From: Diplosphaera chodatii
Taxonomy: Eukaryota; Chlorophyta; Trebouxiophyceae; Prasiolales; Stichococcaceae
Assembly (NCBI GenBank): GCA_032358165.1
Contig: JAALGY010000041.1
Location: 1,550,001 to 1,614,000, forward strand
Direction: 5' to 3'
Length of the DNA stretch: 64,000 nt
This document shows positions 1-8,842 of this stretch, one piece after another (position 1 is the stretch's first letter; each line of letters opens with the position of its first letter). The notes under the pieces are model-generated. The model was not told the DNA's origin. It saw only the letters and a program-made list of their open reading frames with translations, and did not search any database. A program made the translations under genes and the position numbers.

Positions 1-1
1 A

Positions 2-3000
2 AAGCGCGTGGCAGCAGCAGACATGGCGGCGTTGACCACTGAAGCAGCCGACAGCAAGCACAGGCTGCAGAGTGCGCAGCAGACCGAGCGGCAGCTACAA
101 CAACAGCTGGTGTTGCTTGAGGTGAGGGACGCCTTGCTATCAACATGACGTTGATGATATCATAACAACAGATGGAACCCCTGTGCTGGAAGAAATCTCG
201 ATGTTCAACCAACATGCGGCTGATGCTAGTTGTGGAGTTTTGTGGCATCTGGTGGTGACAGGGTTGCATCAAAGGCACCCAGTCGCTTGTATGCCAGCAC
301 AATTGTCGATTTCTGTCGAGCGTTCGAGCGGCACCGACCTTACAGGCACACGGCTTGTCACTCTTGTAAAGCAGGCTGAGGTTGCGCAAGGCACCAGGAG
401 CCTGCAGACTGCACACAGCCGGGTCGCCAGTCTTGAGGGGCGCCTGGCGACTGCCATGGCAGGTAGTATTTCATGACACTCTTCCGCTCTGAAGGTTACG
501 TCTGCCACATTCTACACTGTATGATATGTTACTGTGTCGAAACTGCTTCTTGTTGCAGAGGCAGCTGCAGCCCGGGCCGCCAGTGCAGCAGCTGCGGTGG
601 AAGCGGCGCGCCGCTCCTCTATTGATGCTGCAGAAGGCGCAGCCGTTCGTTTGCTGCGGGCCGAGCTTGAGGAGTTGCAGGGCACACATGATCAGCTGCA
701 GCAGCTGCAGGCCAGGTGCAAGTCCAGGGGAGTGCCAGCATTTAGACACAAGTCCATCATGGGCATCAATTGCTGATTTGGCATAGTAGTTGTACTCAAC
801 AGTAGTGCACTCTATGGTGCAACTTGACTTTGCCACCATATGGAAGCACACGATGTGCTACCTGCCAAGTGCAGTGACCGGGTGGCGACAGCAACGAGGG
901 AAGACTTGCTGCAGCAGCGAGTCAGCGCTGCTGAAGACGGTGCAGCGAGTGCATCCGCCAAGGCGGCAACACTGCGAGAGGAGGCCAGCCTGTTGGGCGC
1001 TGCCAATGGCAAATTGCATGCGGACTGTGAGACCCTGCGAGGCTGCCTGAGCGAAGCAGAATCAGCCCTCGCTGCCTGCCAAGCCCGCGTGCAGGTACAT
1101 GATTCCGATCGTCTGCATCAGTTGGGACACAGCTGCACTCAAATACTACTGCGTGGGCAGTGTCGTGTGCATGCTTGACTCAATGTGTCAGTACTTGTAC
1201 CGATGCTGCGTGCTGAGTGCCTAATCTGATACCAGGCTTTGCGTGTGCAGGCTTACCAGGATGGCTTGGATCAATGCGAGCTGATGGTCGCTCAGACGAG
1301 AGCAGCCTTCAGGCGCAGGAAGAGTGCTGCGTCTGAGTCTGGGCAGGGGGAAAGTATGGCAGCAGGAGAGCATGTGAATGGGTCCGGGTCGAGCATTGTA
1401 CTGCCTGCTGGCCAAGAGCCGCCCACAGCAACATCACGTCGGCCCGACATGCACACAGCCAGGTTCCAGGAGGTTGCGCCTCTTGCTCAGGCAGCATGGC
1501 CTACGATCTCAAGGAGGACTTCCATCAGTACTAAGGGACCCCTTAGCGCCATGGCAGCCGTCCAGGCCCACATCCAGGTGTCTGGTGCTGTGGCAGATTA
1601 TCCTGCCAGAGGCCAACTTGTGATCCGTAACTCCTGGTGTCAAGACCTGGCGGCACTGATTTGAGGTATGTCTCAGGTCTTACTGCACAGGCCAGTGCGA
1701 ATGCTGCGGAGGCGGCAGAGAGGCGGGAGCGCATCACGCAGCAGCGGCTCGTGGCGGAAGGGCAGCTCAGGAGCAGCCTGAGCTCGGAGCTGCTGAAGGT
1801 ATGTGCCGCAGATCCTCTGCAGCTGCAATGCGACACTTGCTGTCAGCTTGGCGGCTCGTGAGGCAAGCTGTGAACGTCAGGCACAATGCCCTCAATAGCA
1901 CAGCAGCCGATGGTGCATTCATTCTGATGTGCATCTGGTTGTGCGAGCCTGCCAGTTTACTTGGCCGACAATGTACTTCACGAGTAGCATTGACAGACGG
2001 CTAAGTGTGCACAGGTAAAGAGTGAGGAAGGGGCGCTGGCAAGGCAACGCTCCGAGCTGCAGGCGCGAGCAGACCGGCAGCAAGGGCGACTGACCGAGGC
2101 ACACGCGCTGCAGGCGGCCTCGGCTGCAGCACTGGCGCAGGTCAGTGGCGCCTGTGCATTACTCAATATGCAGGGTTTGTTCGAGCACAAATGGCCCTCA
2201 TCCATCATCATCGAGAGTTGTAATGGCGAGGTCGAACATCCTACTTCACAGATGGACAAGCAGGTGGCACAGAAGACAAGCCAGCTGGCAGAGGCACAGG
2301 CAGCGATTGCCCACCTGCAAGCAGACGGCAGCGCTGCACATGCAGCATTGAGCTCCATGATGCTGCAGAACAGTCAGCAGGCGGAGCAGGTGGCGGATCT
2401 GCAGCAGGAGGTGCTCAGGTCAGCAGTCGCCTCGTCTACACATACAGCCATCATGTTGAGGGCCATTCCGCATAGTCACCTTTGATCACTATGGACATGT
2501 CTCTGCGCGGTGGTCAAGTCTGATGTACAAGCTCGGGCTCTTGGACAGGTGGCAGCAGCAGGTTGCGCAGGAGGCGCACAAAGCATCTGAGGCCGAGTGT
2601 GCATCTGCTGCTCTGCTGGGGCAGCTGCATGAGGAGACGATGGCAGCAGCAGACGCAGCGCGGCGCGCTGATTGCGCAGCAGCACGTGATGCCGAAGCCC
2701 AAGCCGCGCTGTTGCAGCAGCTGCAGCGCGCTTTCGAGCAGCAGCAGTCCAGCAAGGTGTTGCCTGGCTTTGCAGTGCCGGATGCCAGTGTGAAGGATGA
2801 GGTGTTGATGCTGTTGATGCCTTCAGAAGTCGTGTGCACAGTACATGTTGAGAGGCCACTTGTTCATAGCTGCCTCCAATATGCAGGAGGAAGCAGCAGC
2901 GTTGCACGAGCATGCGGCAGTGCTGCACACCCGCATTGAGGAGCTCACAGCCGAGAATGATCACCTGGCGGCGCGTGCAGCAGCTGGGGATGTCGCTGTG

Positions 3001-4145
3001 AACAGACTGCAGGTGCCACACGCATTGCATCACCAAGGGGAGTGTAAATCCATCACCTTGCACAAGCTAACCTGCTGAGGGGCCATGCATACGTGCTGGC
3101 ATGCGCTCAGAACGGCAAACGCCCATTTTGTGCTCCCTTCAGGTTGCCCACTTTCTGCTGGACGACCTGACTGCTGGACCCGACCGTCTGCACGTGCGTG
3201 ATGCCGCAAACCCTTGCTGATCCACGTACACTGTGCTGCCGAGTACTGGGTGCATGCTCATGCACGCCTCTGTGCATCAATACAATGTGCCTTTACCAGC
3301 ACTGCCCAGCACACGGCCTCGTCAACAGCCTGTCAGCAGGTGCCCTGATGCAGCGTGTGCTGGGCCACAGGCGCAGGAGCTGAGGGAAGCGGCAACAGGC
3401 CTCAGGGCTGAGCTGCAGGAGGCGCGGCGGGATGGAGCTGCGGCCACCGCCGCCAGGGACATCCTGATGGAGCAGCTGCAAGCCGCAGCCACCGCCATGG
3501 CTGACCAGGTGTCCCTTCAGCGATCATGGCGTATGCTGATTGTCGCCTTGCCGACTCTGCCCGAACTTCAAGCGGGCATTGCAGGCCGAGTCTGCAGCAC
3601 TGCGCTGGACAGGCAGCTGTGCACTGAACATCACCCCGCTGCATGTTTGCGACCAGCAGGCAGAGGAGCTCGTTGCTGCAAGGGCGGAAGCGCAGCAACT
3701 TCGCGATGCGCAGGCTGCGCTCCAGGGCGCCTTCGTGCAGCTGCAGACTGAGGCGGACTGCCTCCGGATGCGCCCCGCTGTCAGGCAAGCTGATCGCATC
3801 GCATGGCGCAACACCAGCTATGCCTGTGTCCACAGCATAAGGCCAGGCCGCAATATTGTGCATGCAGACTGCTATGCTAGGCCCAAGTGCAAGTGCCACT
3901 CGATGAATGACAGCTGACGTGCATCGAGACAAACCGCAGCTATATTCGGGCGCCCAATGACTTGCTCGGCCAGCAAAATGTGTCAGCTTTGCCACGTGCT
4001 CATCCTCACGTTGATGTTGTACAGCCATGCCGTGGAGACACGGCCGCCGCCTCATCAGCGACCGGACTCCGCAGAGTCCTTTGCCGCTGCAGTCACTGCA
4101 CCGCCAACACCACGACTGAGCAGGTGCCCCCTTTTGTGGGTCTAA
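2..4145 (+). CDS. Long coiled-coil protein, 5' end outside the window
   Basis: I do not recognise this gene. At least ten exons on the plus strand encode Ala/Glu/Gln/Leu-rich heptad-like sequence: exons around 2-120, 560-715, 870-1095, 1240-1500, 1690-1800, 2015-2140, 2255-2420, 2560-2755, 2880-3010, 3370-3508 and 3650-3775, separated by short introns with GT...GCAG borders. Typical stretches read ELEELQGTHDQLQQLQ, RQRSELQARADRQQGR and AEELVAARAEAQQLRD. The frame is open to base 2 with no forced start, so the N-terminus lies upstream. The last candidate exon, around 4030-4145, is Pro/Arg-rich and ends in TAG. No catalytic domain is seen. The length and unbroken coiled coil suggest a structural or scaffold role (golgin-, centrosome- or cilium-like), but sequence alone does not choose between them. 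Exon borders are approximate. Confidence 0.7.
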
Positions 4146-4329
4146 TCTAGGACTTTTGGGCAGGCACAGAGTTGAGCCACGCACATGACCTCACGACCCC
4201 AGACGGCTGTCGGCCAGCTGTCTATAGAATGAGGATGCCAGCCGCTGGCATGTGTAGGTTTCTGCCCTGGGTGATATCATACACCCAGGCGTGCTCAGGC
4301 CTGCAGTTGTGCAGCTGGACAGCAGCACA

Positions 4330-4398
4330 CCCATAACCTGGCAGTCACTGCTGAATGCAGCTCCCATAGTATACGTGCTAGCCTTGTGTCAGTCAGGC
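4330..4398 (+). promoter_or_regulatory. U2 snRNA promoter: USE-like CCCATAAC plus TATA-like element
   Basis: CCCATAACCTG begins 69 bp before the first A of U2. A TATACG element lies about 25-29 bp before +1, followed by GCTAG, and the start context is CAGGC-ATACC. The layout copies that of plant Pol II snRNA genes (an upstream sequence element near -70 and TATA near -30), but the element sequence differs from the plant consensus. The same octamer recurs before U5 and U1. Confidence 0.75.
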
Positions 4399-4600
4399 AT
4401 ACCTTTCTCGGCCTATTTGGCTAAGATCAAGTGTAGTATCTGTTCTTATCAGTTTGATCGCTGATATCTAGTCCATCGGACTAGAATCGATCAAATGTAT
4501 TTTTCTGGGCGGTGACCCACCGCCGGCACTTGTGTCGGCAGGGACACCAGGTTGGCTGAGGCCTCACACTGCCGCCTCCGCCGACCAGCCGCTTCACCCC
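4399..4600 (+). ncRNA. U2: U2 spliceosomal snRNA
   Basis: U2 snRNA pairs with the intron branch site in the spliceosome. The 5' end ATACCTTTCTCGGCC and the long conserved block through GATCAAGTGTAGTATCTG (branch-site pairing GTAGTA at 4433-4438) are essentially invariant U2 sequence. Stem IIa (ATCAG/CTGAT), stem IIb (CTAGTCC/GGACTAG) and the alternative stem IIc (TTTGATCG 4453-4460 with CGATCAAA 4488-4495) can all form. The Sm-like site is TATTTTTCTG at 4498-4507, followed by the GGCGGTG/CACCGCC hairpin. Stem-loop IV is GGTTGGC...GCCGACC, ending near 4586. The first hairpin loop carries one extra base (TATTT where most U2 has TTTT). The 3' end is estimated at 4590-4600 from the terminal stem. 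No poly(T) terminator follows, which fits Pol II transcription. Confidence 0.96.
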
Positions 4601-4655
4601 AACACCCCAACTCTCCCCCTCCCCGCCCCCTCCCACACCCTGCTCACCGCCCCAC
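4593..4655 (+). terminator. C-rich 3' flank of U2 (candidate 3'-end element)
   Basis: Right after the terminal hairpin comes TTCACCCC and a run of 32 bases without G (4593-4624), then more C-rich sequence. Equivalent G-free C-rich tracts follow U5 and U1 at the same relative place, which suggests an snRNA 3'-end formation signal. It does not resemble the plant 3' box. The function is inferred only. Confidence 0.45.
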
Positions 4656-4856
4656 ACGTCGGCGTTGGTGTAGGTGGGCTGCTCTCGGTCTGACATATGG
4701 TATGGACCTGTGAGGCGGCGGCATAGTGGGCTGAAGCGTCCGTGGTCTTGTATTCTGCATGTGCCTATGGTGGTCGATATGTAGCCACACACGTTTCACC
4801 AGCATTACAAAACTCTGTTAGGACTCAGCAATTACGGGCAGCAACCTACAAGACAA
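4656..4856. other. Spacer between U2 and U5
   Basis: There is no open frame with coding character and no match to U4, U6 or other small RNAs that I can recognise. Open frames across here on either strand are chance products of the C-rich U2 flank. Confidence 0.5.
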
Positions 4857-4921
4857 CCCATAACTGGGGGCGCAGGGCAGCTCACTGTTGCGCCACATAT
4901 TGTTAGTGGACCGTCATCGCC
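4857..4921 (+). promoter_or_regulatory. U5 snRNA promoter: USE-like CCCATAAC plus TATA-like element
   Basis: CCCATAACTGGGGG begins about 65-69 bp before the U5 5' end. ACATATTGTTAG sits at exactly the same distance from the octamer (positions 39-50 counted from its first C) as ACAACATCGTAG in the U1 promoter, putting a TATA-like element 25-30 bp before +1. Confidence 0.75.
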
Positions 4922-5040
4922 AAGACAACGGCGAGATCAGCTCTGTTGCCGTACCAATCTTTCGCCTTTTACTAAAGATTGCCGAGCGTCTGATCTCAAC
5001 AAGCCGTCTGACCCAATTTTTTCGGCGCATCCGCGCTTCA
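4922..5040 (+). ncRNA. U5: U5 spliceosomal snRNA
   Basis: U5 snRNA aligns the two exons during splicing. The invariant loop 1 and its stem are present: AATCTTTCGCC, TTTTAC, TAAAGATT (4955-4980), with the exon-binding GCCTTTTAC at 4964-4972. The base of stem 1 forms from GAGATCAG (4933-4940) with CTGATCTC (4990-4997), then GGC/GCC and AGAC/GTCT below the internal loops. The Sm site AATTTTTTCGG is at 5015-5025, preceded by ACCC as in other U5 RNAs. It is followed by a short terminal hairpin GCGC-ATCC-GCGC. The 5' end is uncertain by a few bases (4920-4926). The terminal hairpin is shorter than in animals. Confidence 0.95.
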
Positions 5041-5086
5041 CCCTCCACACCACCCACACCCCCAAACCCCTCCCCTGTCCCTACAC
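5037..5086 (+). terminator. C-rich 3' flank of U5 (candidate 3'-end element)
   Basis: TTCACCCTCC directly follows the terminal hairpin. The 39 bases 5037-5075 contain no G. It matches the arrangement after U2 and U1. A role in 3'-end formation is inferred. Confidence 0.45.
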
Positions 5087-5192
5087 AATAAAGTCGCTTG
5101 TGCTGTGGAAAACCAACAACAAGGTTCGTGCACAAGTCTCGTTGCAGCTTGGGAACATGATCTGCTTCTCGACATGATGTCAACCATGCAGA

Positions 5193-5261
5193 CCCATAAC
5201 TGAACCCTGCTGGCATGCCCGTGCAAGGGAACAACATCGTAGCCCGATCAGCTCAGTAGGC
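5193..5261 (+). promoter_or_regulatory. U1 snRNA promoter: USE-like CCCATAAC plus TATA-like element
   Basis: CCCATAACTGAACC begins exactly 69 bp before the first A of U1, the same distance as in U2. ACAACATCGTAG lies about 20-31 bp before +1. The start context TAGGC-ATACT resembles that of U2 (CAGGC-ATACC). Confidence 0.75.
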
Positions 5262-5429
5262 ATACTTACCTGTCCGGCCGTTCACCGCGATCAAGAAGGC
5301 GGTGGCGGGGGAGTTGCACTGCTCGCAGTCCACTCAGCTTGCGGTCGCTCTTTGGTTGCACCAAGTGTGTAGTCCGACGGAATAATTTATGGTAGGCTGA
5401 GGCTTGCGCCTGCGCATCCTCGGCACCCC
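5262..5429 (+). ncRNA. U1: U1 spliceosomal snRNA
   Basis: U1 snRNA base-pairs with 5' splice sites. It starts ATACTTACCTG, the invariant 5'-splice-site-complementary end. Stem-loop I carries GATCAAGAAG, close to the U1-70K-binding loop GATCANGAAG. Stem-loop II carries TTGCACTGC at about 5314-5322, the U1A-type loop. The Sm site AATAATTTATGG is at 5381-5392. Stem-loop IV forms from GCTGAGG with CCTCGGC around an inner TGCG/CGCA. The length of about 168 nt fits U1. It is the third snRNA gene in a row on the same strand. Confidence 0.96.
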
Positions 5430-5478
5430 ACCTCCCAACCTTCCCCCACCCCTCACCCAACCCTTGCCTTGCCTTGCC
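5425..5478 (+). terminator. C-rich 3' flank of U1 (candidate 3'-end element)
   Basis: ACCCCACCTCCC directly follows stem-loop IV and begins a G-free run of about 41 bases, ending in a CCTTG repeat. It is the third instance of the same 3' layout in this cluster. Confidence 0.45.
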
Positions 5479-5585
5479 AGCTTATTTTCTGCTCACACAC
5501 CGTCGAGACATATGTGAAGCACCCTGCACAGAATTTTACAGGTCTATCTGTGCCCTTGCTCCGGACAAGCTGAAGTCTGCCATGC

Positions 5586-6672
5586 ATGCCTCGTCGCAGA
5601 AACACGGCAGCGCACGCGGACGACAGCCTCGTCATGGACATCAAGCGGCCTGTCATGCACATCCGGCAGACGGTCGACAAGCGCACCACTGGCAGCACGC
5701 GCGCCTCGCGCATGGGCGGATACATGTCGACTGCAGACACTGACGCCGGCTGGCCGCTGCACCCCCACATCTCCCAGATCCTGGCCCTACAAGTCAGCCT
5801 TCGCACCTCTCAATCAATCTGCTATGGCCGAGGAGTTCCAGCAGGATGTCTTTGAAGCCAAACGAGGATATTGCCGTTGTTGGCGAGGTGCACATTGGGT
5901 TGGGCGCCCCATCACCTGCACCTGCCACTGCAGGCGGAGGCAGACACAGCGCGGCAGGAGCTGGAGATGGCGCACATGGCATCCACAACTGCAGCCGCCA
6001 ACTTTCATGAGCACTCTGCCGCCCTGAGGGCCAAGCTCGAGGCTGCTGAGCGCCAGCTCAGGTAAGGTTTGAAATGCAACAATACATGCACCTCCATCTG
6101 CTCATGGCTGGCTGGTGTGTACCCAGGTAGACTTGCAATTGCAGTCGGTGATGCTTGGCCTGGAGAGGCTGTCTGGCACACTTACAGCAAGCTGTTCTCT
6201 CACTGCAGTACCCTGCAGCATGAGTTTGCGCTGCTGCAAGCGGCGGCAGATGCTGCTGCAGCAGAGCACGCCGCACGGGAAGTGCAGTACGCAGCACAGC
6301 TGGCGGTCGCTGCGGCAAAAGCGGCCGACTTGCAGGTGCGCACACATGGCGTTGCAAACATCAGGAGCTGCATGTTGCCATGCTCCAAGTCAGCAGGCTC
6401 CAAGCGCTGTGGCATTGACAACATAGGAGGAGCTTGCCAAGTCCGAGATGAGGCGAACCACACTAGAGGAGATGGCTCGTCAGGGCCTGAATGCAGTCAG
6501 CCTATCAGATAACAGCCAATCTGCCCAGGCCCATCGGTGGCGCAGCCTGCAGCGAGAGACAATGTGGCTGCGTGCCAAGATCTGTGTGCTGGCTCATTTC
6601 TGCAAGGTGCTACGCTGTCGTCTGGCTGCCGCTGAACAGAGATGTGAGGATGAGCTACTAGCGGCAGGGTGA
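5586..6672 (+). CDS. Small coiled-coil protein, unrecognised
   Basis: The first exon (ATG at 5586, or the in-frame ATG at 5634) encodes a basic segment with MDIKRPVMHIRQTVDKRT and ends after ILALQ. It splices in phase 0 to AEADTARQELEMAHMAS... (from about 5935). The next exon starts TLQHEFALLQAAADAAAAE (about 6209-6334), and the last starts EELAKSEMRRTTLEEMARQ and runs to TGA at 6670-6672. Phases agree at all three junctions (0, 2, 0). The central part is predicted coiled coil. The Cys/Trp-bearing C-terminal 70 residues could include an unrecognised intron. No family was recognised. It begins about 110 bp after the U1 3' flank and shares its strand. Confidence 0.6.
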
Positions 6673-6928
6673 ACCGGAGCACTTGATCATTGGCTGCAAC
6701 TCCTTCTCAACTGCGAGCTGCTGTCATCGCTTCGTCACTGTAGATAATGCGCGGACAGCCACCAACATTGTTGAAGGAAGGTGAAGTAGGGGAATAGCAG
6801 CTATTGCTCGGTACCCGCCCTGAGGTGCTGCCCTACGACCCCGCCCTGAGGCACTGCCACCATCGGGTGTGCCGAGAAGAGGTGCACGTAGCTTGTCTGC
6901 ATTATCATCCCAGTTTAGCAGAGCCAGG

Positions 6929-8046
6929 ATGGATTCTGTGGCTTCGCATGGCCACTGGCGGCCCGGCGGCGTCGGCCACGAGCCAGGGGCAGCAGTCAGC
7001 AGTCACGGTGTGTCGACATCCACACTTTGTAGATGTGTATACAGGCTTGCAAACTGCACAAGCTACCCGACGTCTTGCGTGAGTTGAACTTGTTGCCTCT
7101 GTGAGTTCTAGTCATGATTTCGATCAGGTCCTCAACATGGATCAACGGCGACCAACCTCCCATTCTCCTTTGGCCACACCACATGCCCGGTGAGCACCTC
7201 ACCAAGCTCACAGGTCGCCGACAATCTCGAATGAAGCAGGCGTACATTGAACGGACAGTACATCCTATGCCCGCTGATGTGCAGAACGCTGCAGCAGCGG
7301 CGCTGCAGGAGCGAAAAGATGCCAAATGGTGGCTGGGAAAGGAGGGACAGGCGACGCTCAACGGCACGAAGAACCGTGACGTCGAGACGTTCTGGCAGCA
7401 GGCAGCGGCAGCGCACGTCAATGTGCGGGGTAACCTGAAGCAAGTAAGCACCTGGATCGACCCTCCACACCAAGAGTTGCTAAATGCTTTTCTTTCCCAT
7501 TTGAAGGTTGAAACATCCAGATTGTCATCTAGCACACGTCGCCTGCCAGTGAGTGCTGCTGTTGCTGTGCGCAGGCAGCGCAGACAAACCGGGAGAAGGG
7601 CCTTTCGGCAGCAGGCAGCAAGGCGGCCCTTGCCGGGGATGCCAACCTCAAGCGGGAGACCTGCTCGCTATATAAGGTGTATGGATAATCGGCAAGTCGT
7701 TACTTGTTGTACTGTTGAGGCAGATAGTCTGAGTTCTGTTTGCAGAGGAGACAGGCAACACACTGCTGCTGATGGTGCGCTCTCACTGCGATGTAGGAGG
7801 AGTTTGGGGCGCTCACACCGAAGCAGACGACAGCTAGAATGGCCATTCTGCAGCAGGCGGTGCGCATGTGCATGCAGCAATTATCCACCGTGTATGATGT
7901 GACCTGCGAGCAAGTGGTATATTGACACTCCAGGCACATCACTTGCCAGATGGTCTCATATGCAGGCGCGAGATAGCCACAGGGCGGCTGTGGAGAACAA
8001 GAAGCAGAGCAGCGGCAGCAACCTCACGCTTGAAACTGATTGGTGA
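6929..8046 (+). CDS. Hypothetical protein of about 245 aa, six exons
   Basis: I do not recognise a family, but the gene model is coherent. MDSVASHGHWRPGGVGHEPG... (6929) splices to PQHGSTATNLPFSFGHTTCP (about 7127-7191), then to NAAAAALQERKDAKWWLGKE... (about 7284-7443). Further exons begin AAQTNREKGLSAAGSK (about 7575-7676), EEFGALTPKQTTARMAILQQ (7797-7915) and ARDSHRAAVENKKQSSGS (7965 to TGA 8044-8046). The last four junctions are phase 0. The protein is hydrophilic and partly helical with conserved-looking Trp and Gly-Pro turns; there is no signal peptide or membrane segment. The N-terminal Gly/His/Pro region followed by helices is reminiscent of small axonemal proteins, but that is only an impression. 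Confidence 0.6.
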
Positions 8047-8842
8047 CAGTATGTGAGACTTGGCAACAAACCCTTGCGTCAATTGCGGCTGCATGCGTGA
8101 GGTATGTAAACACTTTTGTTACACACTCTGTGCCAGTGCTCATGACACACGCACCAAATCAGCGTGAAGCAACCATATGTGGCTTGCCAACACCTTTCGT
8201 TCGACCCTCCCTGAACCCGCGCTGCTGAACCCTGCACAAGCGAATCTCGGCAAACCCATAACAAAGGAGGCCCACGTTTAGGGCATGCCTGCCGCCGCCG
8301 AGCCCAGCCACCACCAGAGGCAGCGCCTATGACGACCTAGATAACCGTTTATGTGTGTGGAAGCATTGCCGCAAATTAGCTAGGGTCACTGCTCTGCAAA
8401 GCAATCGTGACATCCCCCTCGCGCCAAGCATCGCTGGCATTAGCTCCCCGGTTCACCGACCCGTGCACAGCAGACCGTGCACGCCGTCAAATCGTTAAGT
8501 GGCAACCACTGGCAGAAGCCCTGGCCCGTGGGCAGCCCGCAGCGGCTACACAGCAGCACAACAACCTAAAACACGACTGCCACTCTGCTGCTCGCACTGC
8601 TGCTGGCTCTGCTCGTTCACAGCATGCCAAACATTCCATATTGCACGTCCCAGGCCCTCAGGAAGCGGGCAATCCTCACGGCCATCATACTGGAAAAGCG
8701 GAAACTCTTGACCCTTCCTTGTTCGCCATGCCGTCTTTCACAGCCAGCTGGAGCGACACCATTGACACCCAGACTCCAGATTCTGAGCAGATGGGCTGGG
8801 ATGTCGTCCCCAGCCCAGCCTGGTGCAGCCAGCTGCCGCGCC
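8047..8842. other. Tail-to-tail spacer between two genes
   Basis: This holds the 3' flanks of the plus-strand hypothetical gene and the minus-strand ACT gene. One CCCATAAC occurs at 8255, but no TATA-like element or snRNA follows at the expected distance. A hairpin GTCAC-TGCT...AGCA-GTGAC near 8384-8412 is unexplained. No coding region is convincing. Confidence 0.4.

Noticed and set aside
4481..5460. Glycine- and proline-rich open frames on both strands across the snRNA cluster
   Set aside because: They are translations of the C-rich snRNA 3' flanks and of the snRNAs themselves.
8255..8420. Fourth CCCATAAC with a downstream hairpin, possible extra snRNA or snoRNA gene
   Set aside because: No TATA-like element at the fixed spacing, no Sm site, and no match to U4, U6, U3, U11 or U12 motifs. 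A single octamer is expected by chance.
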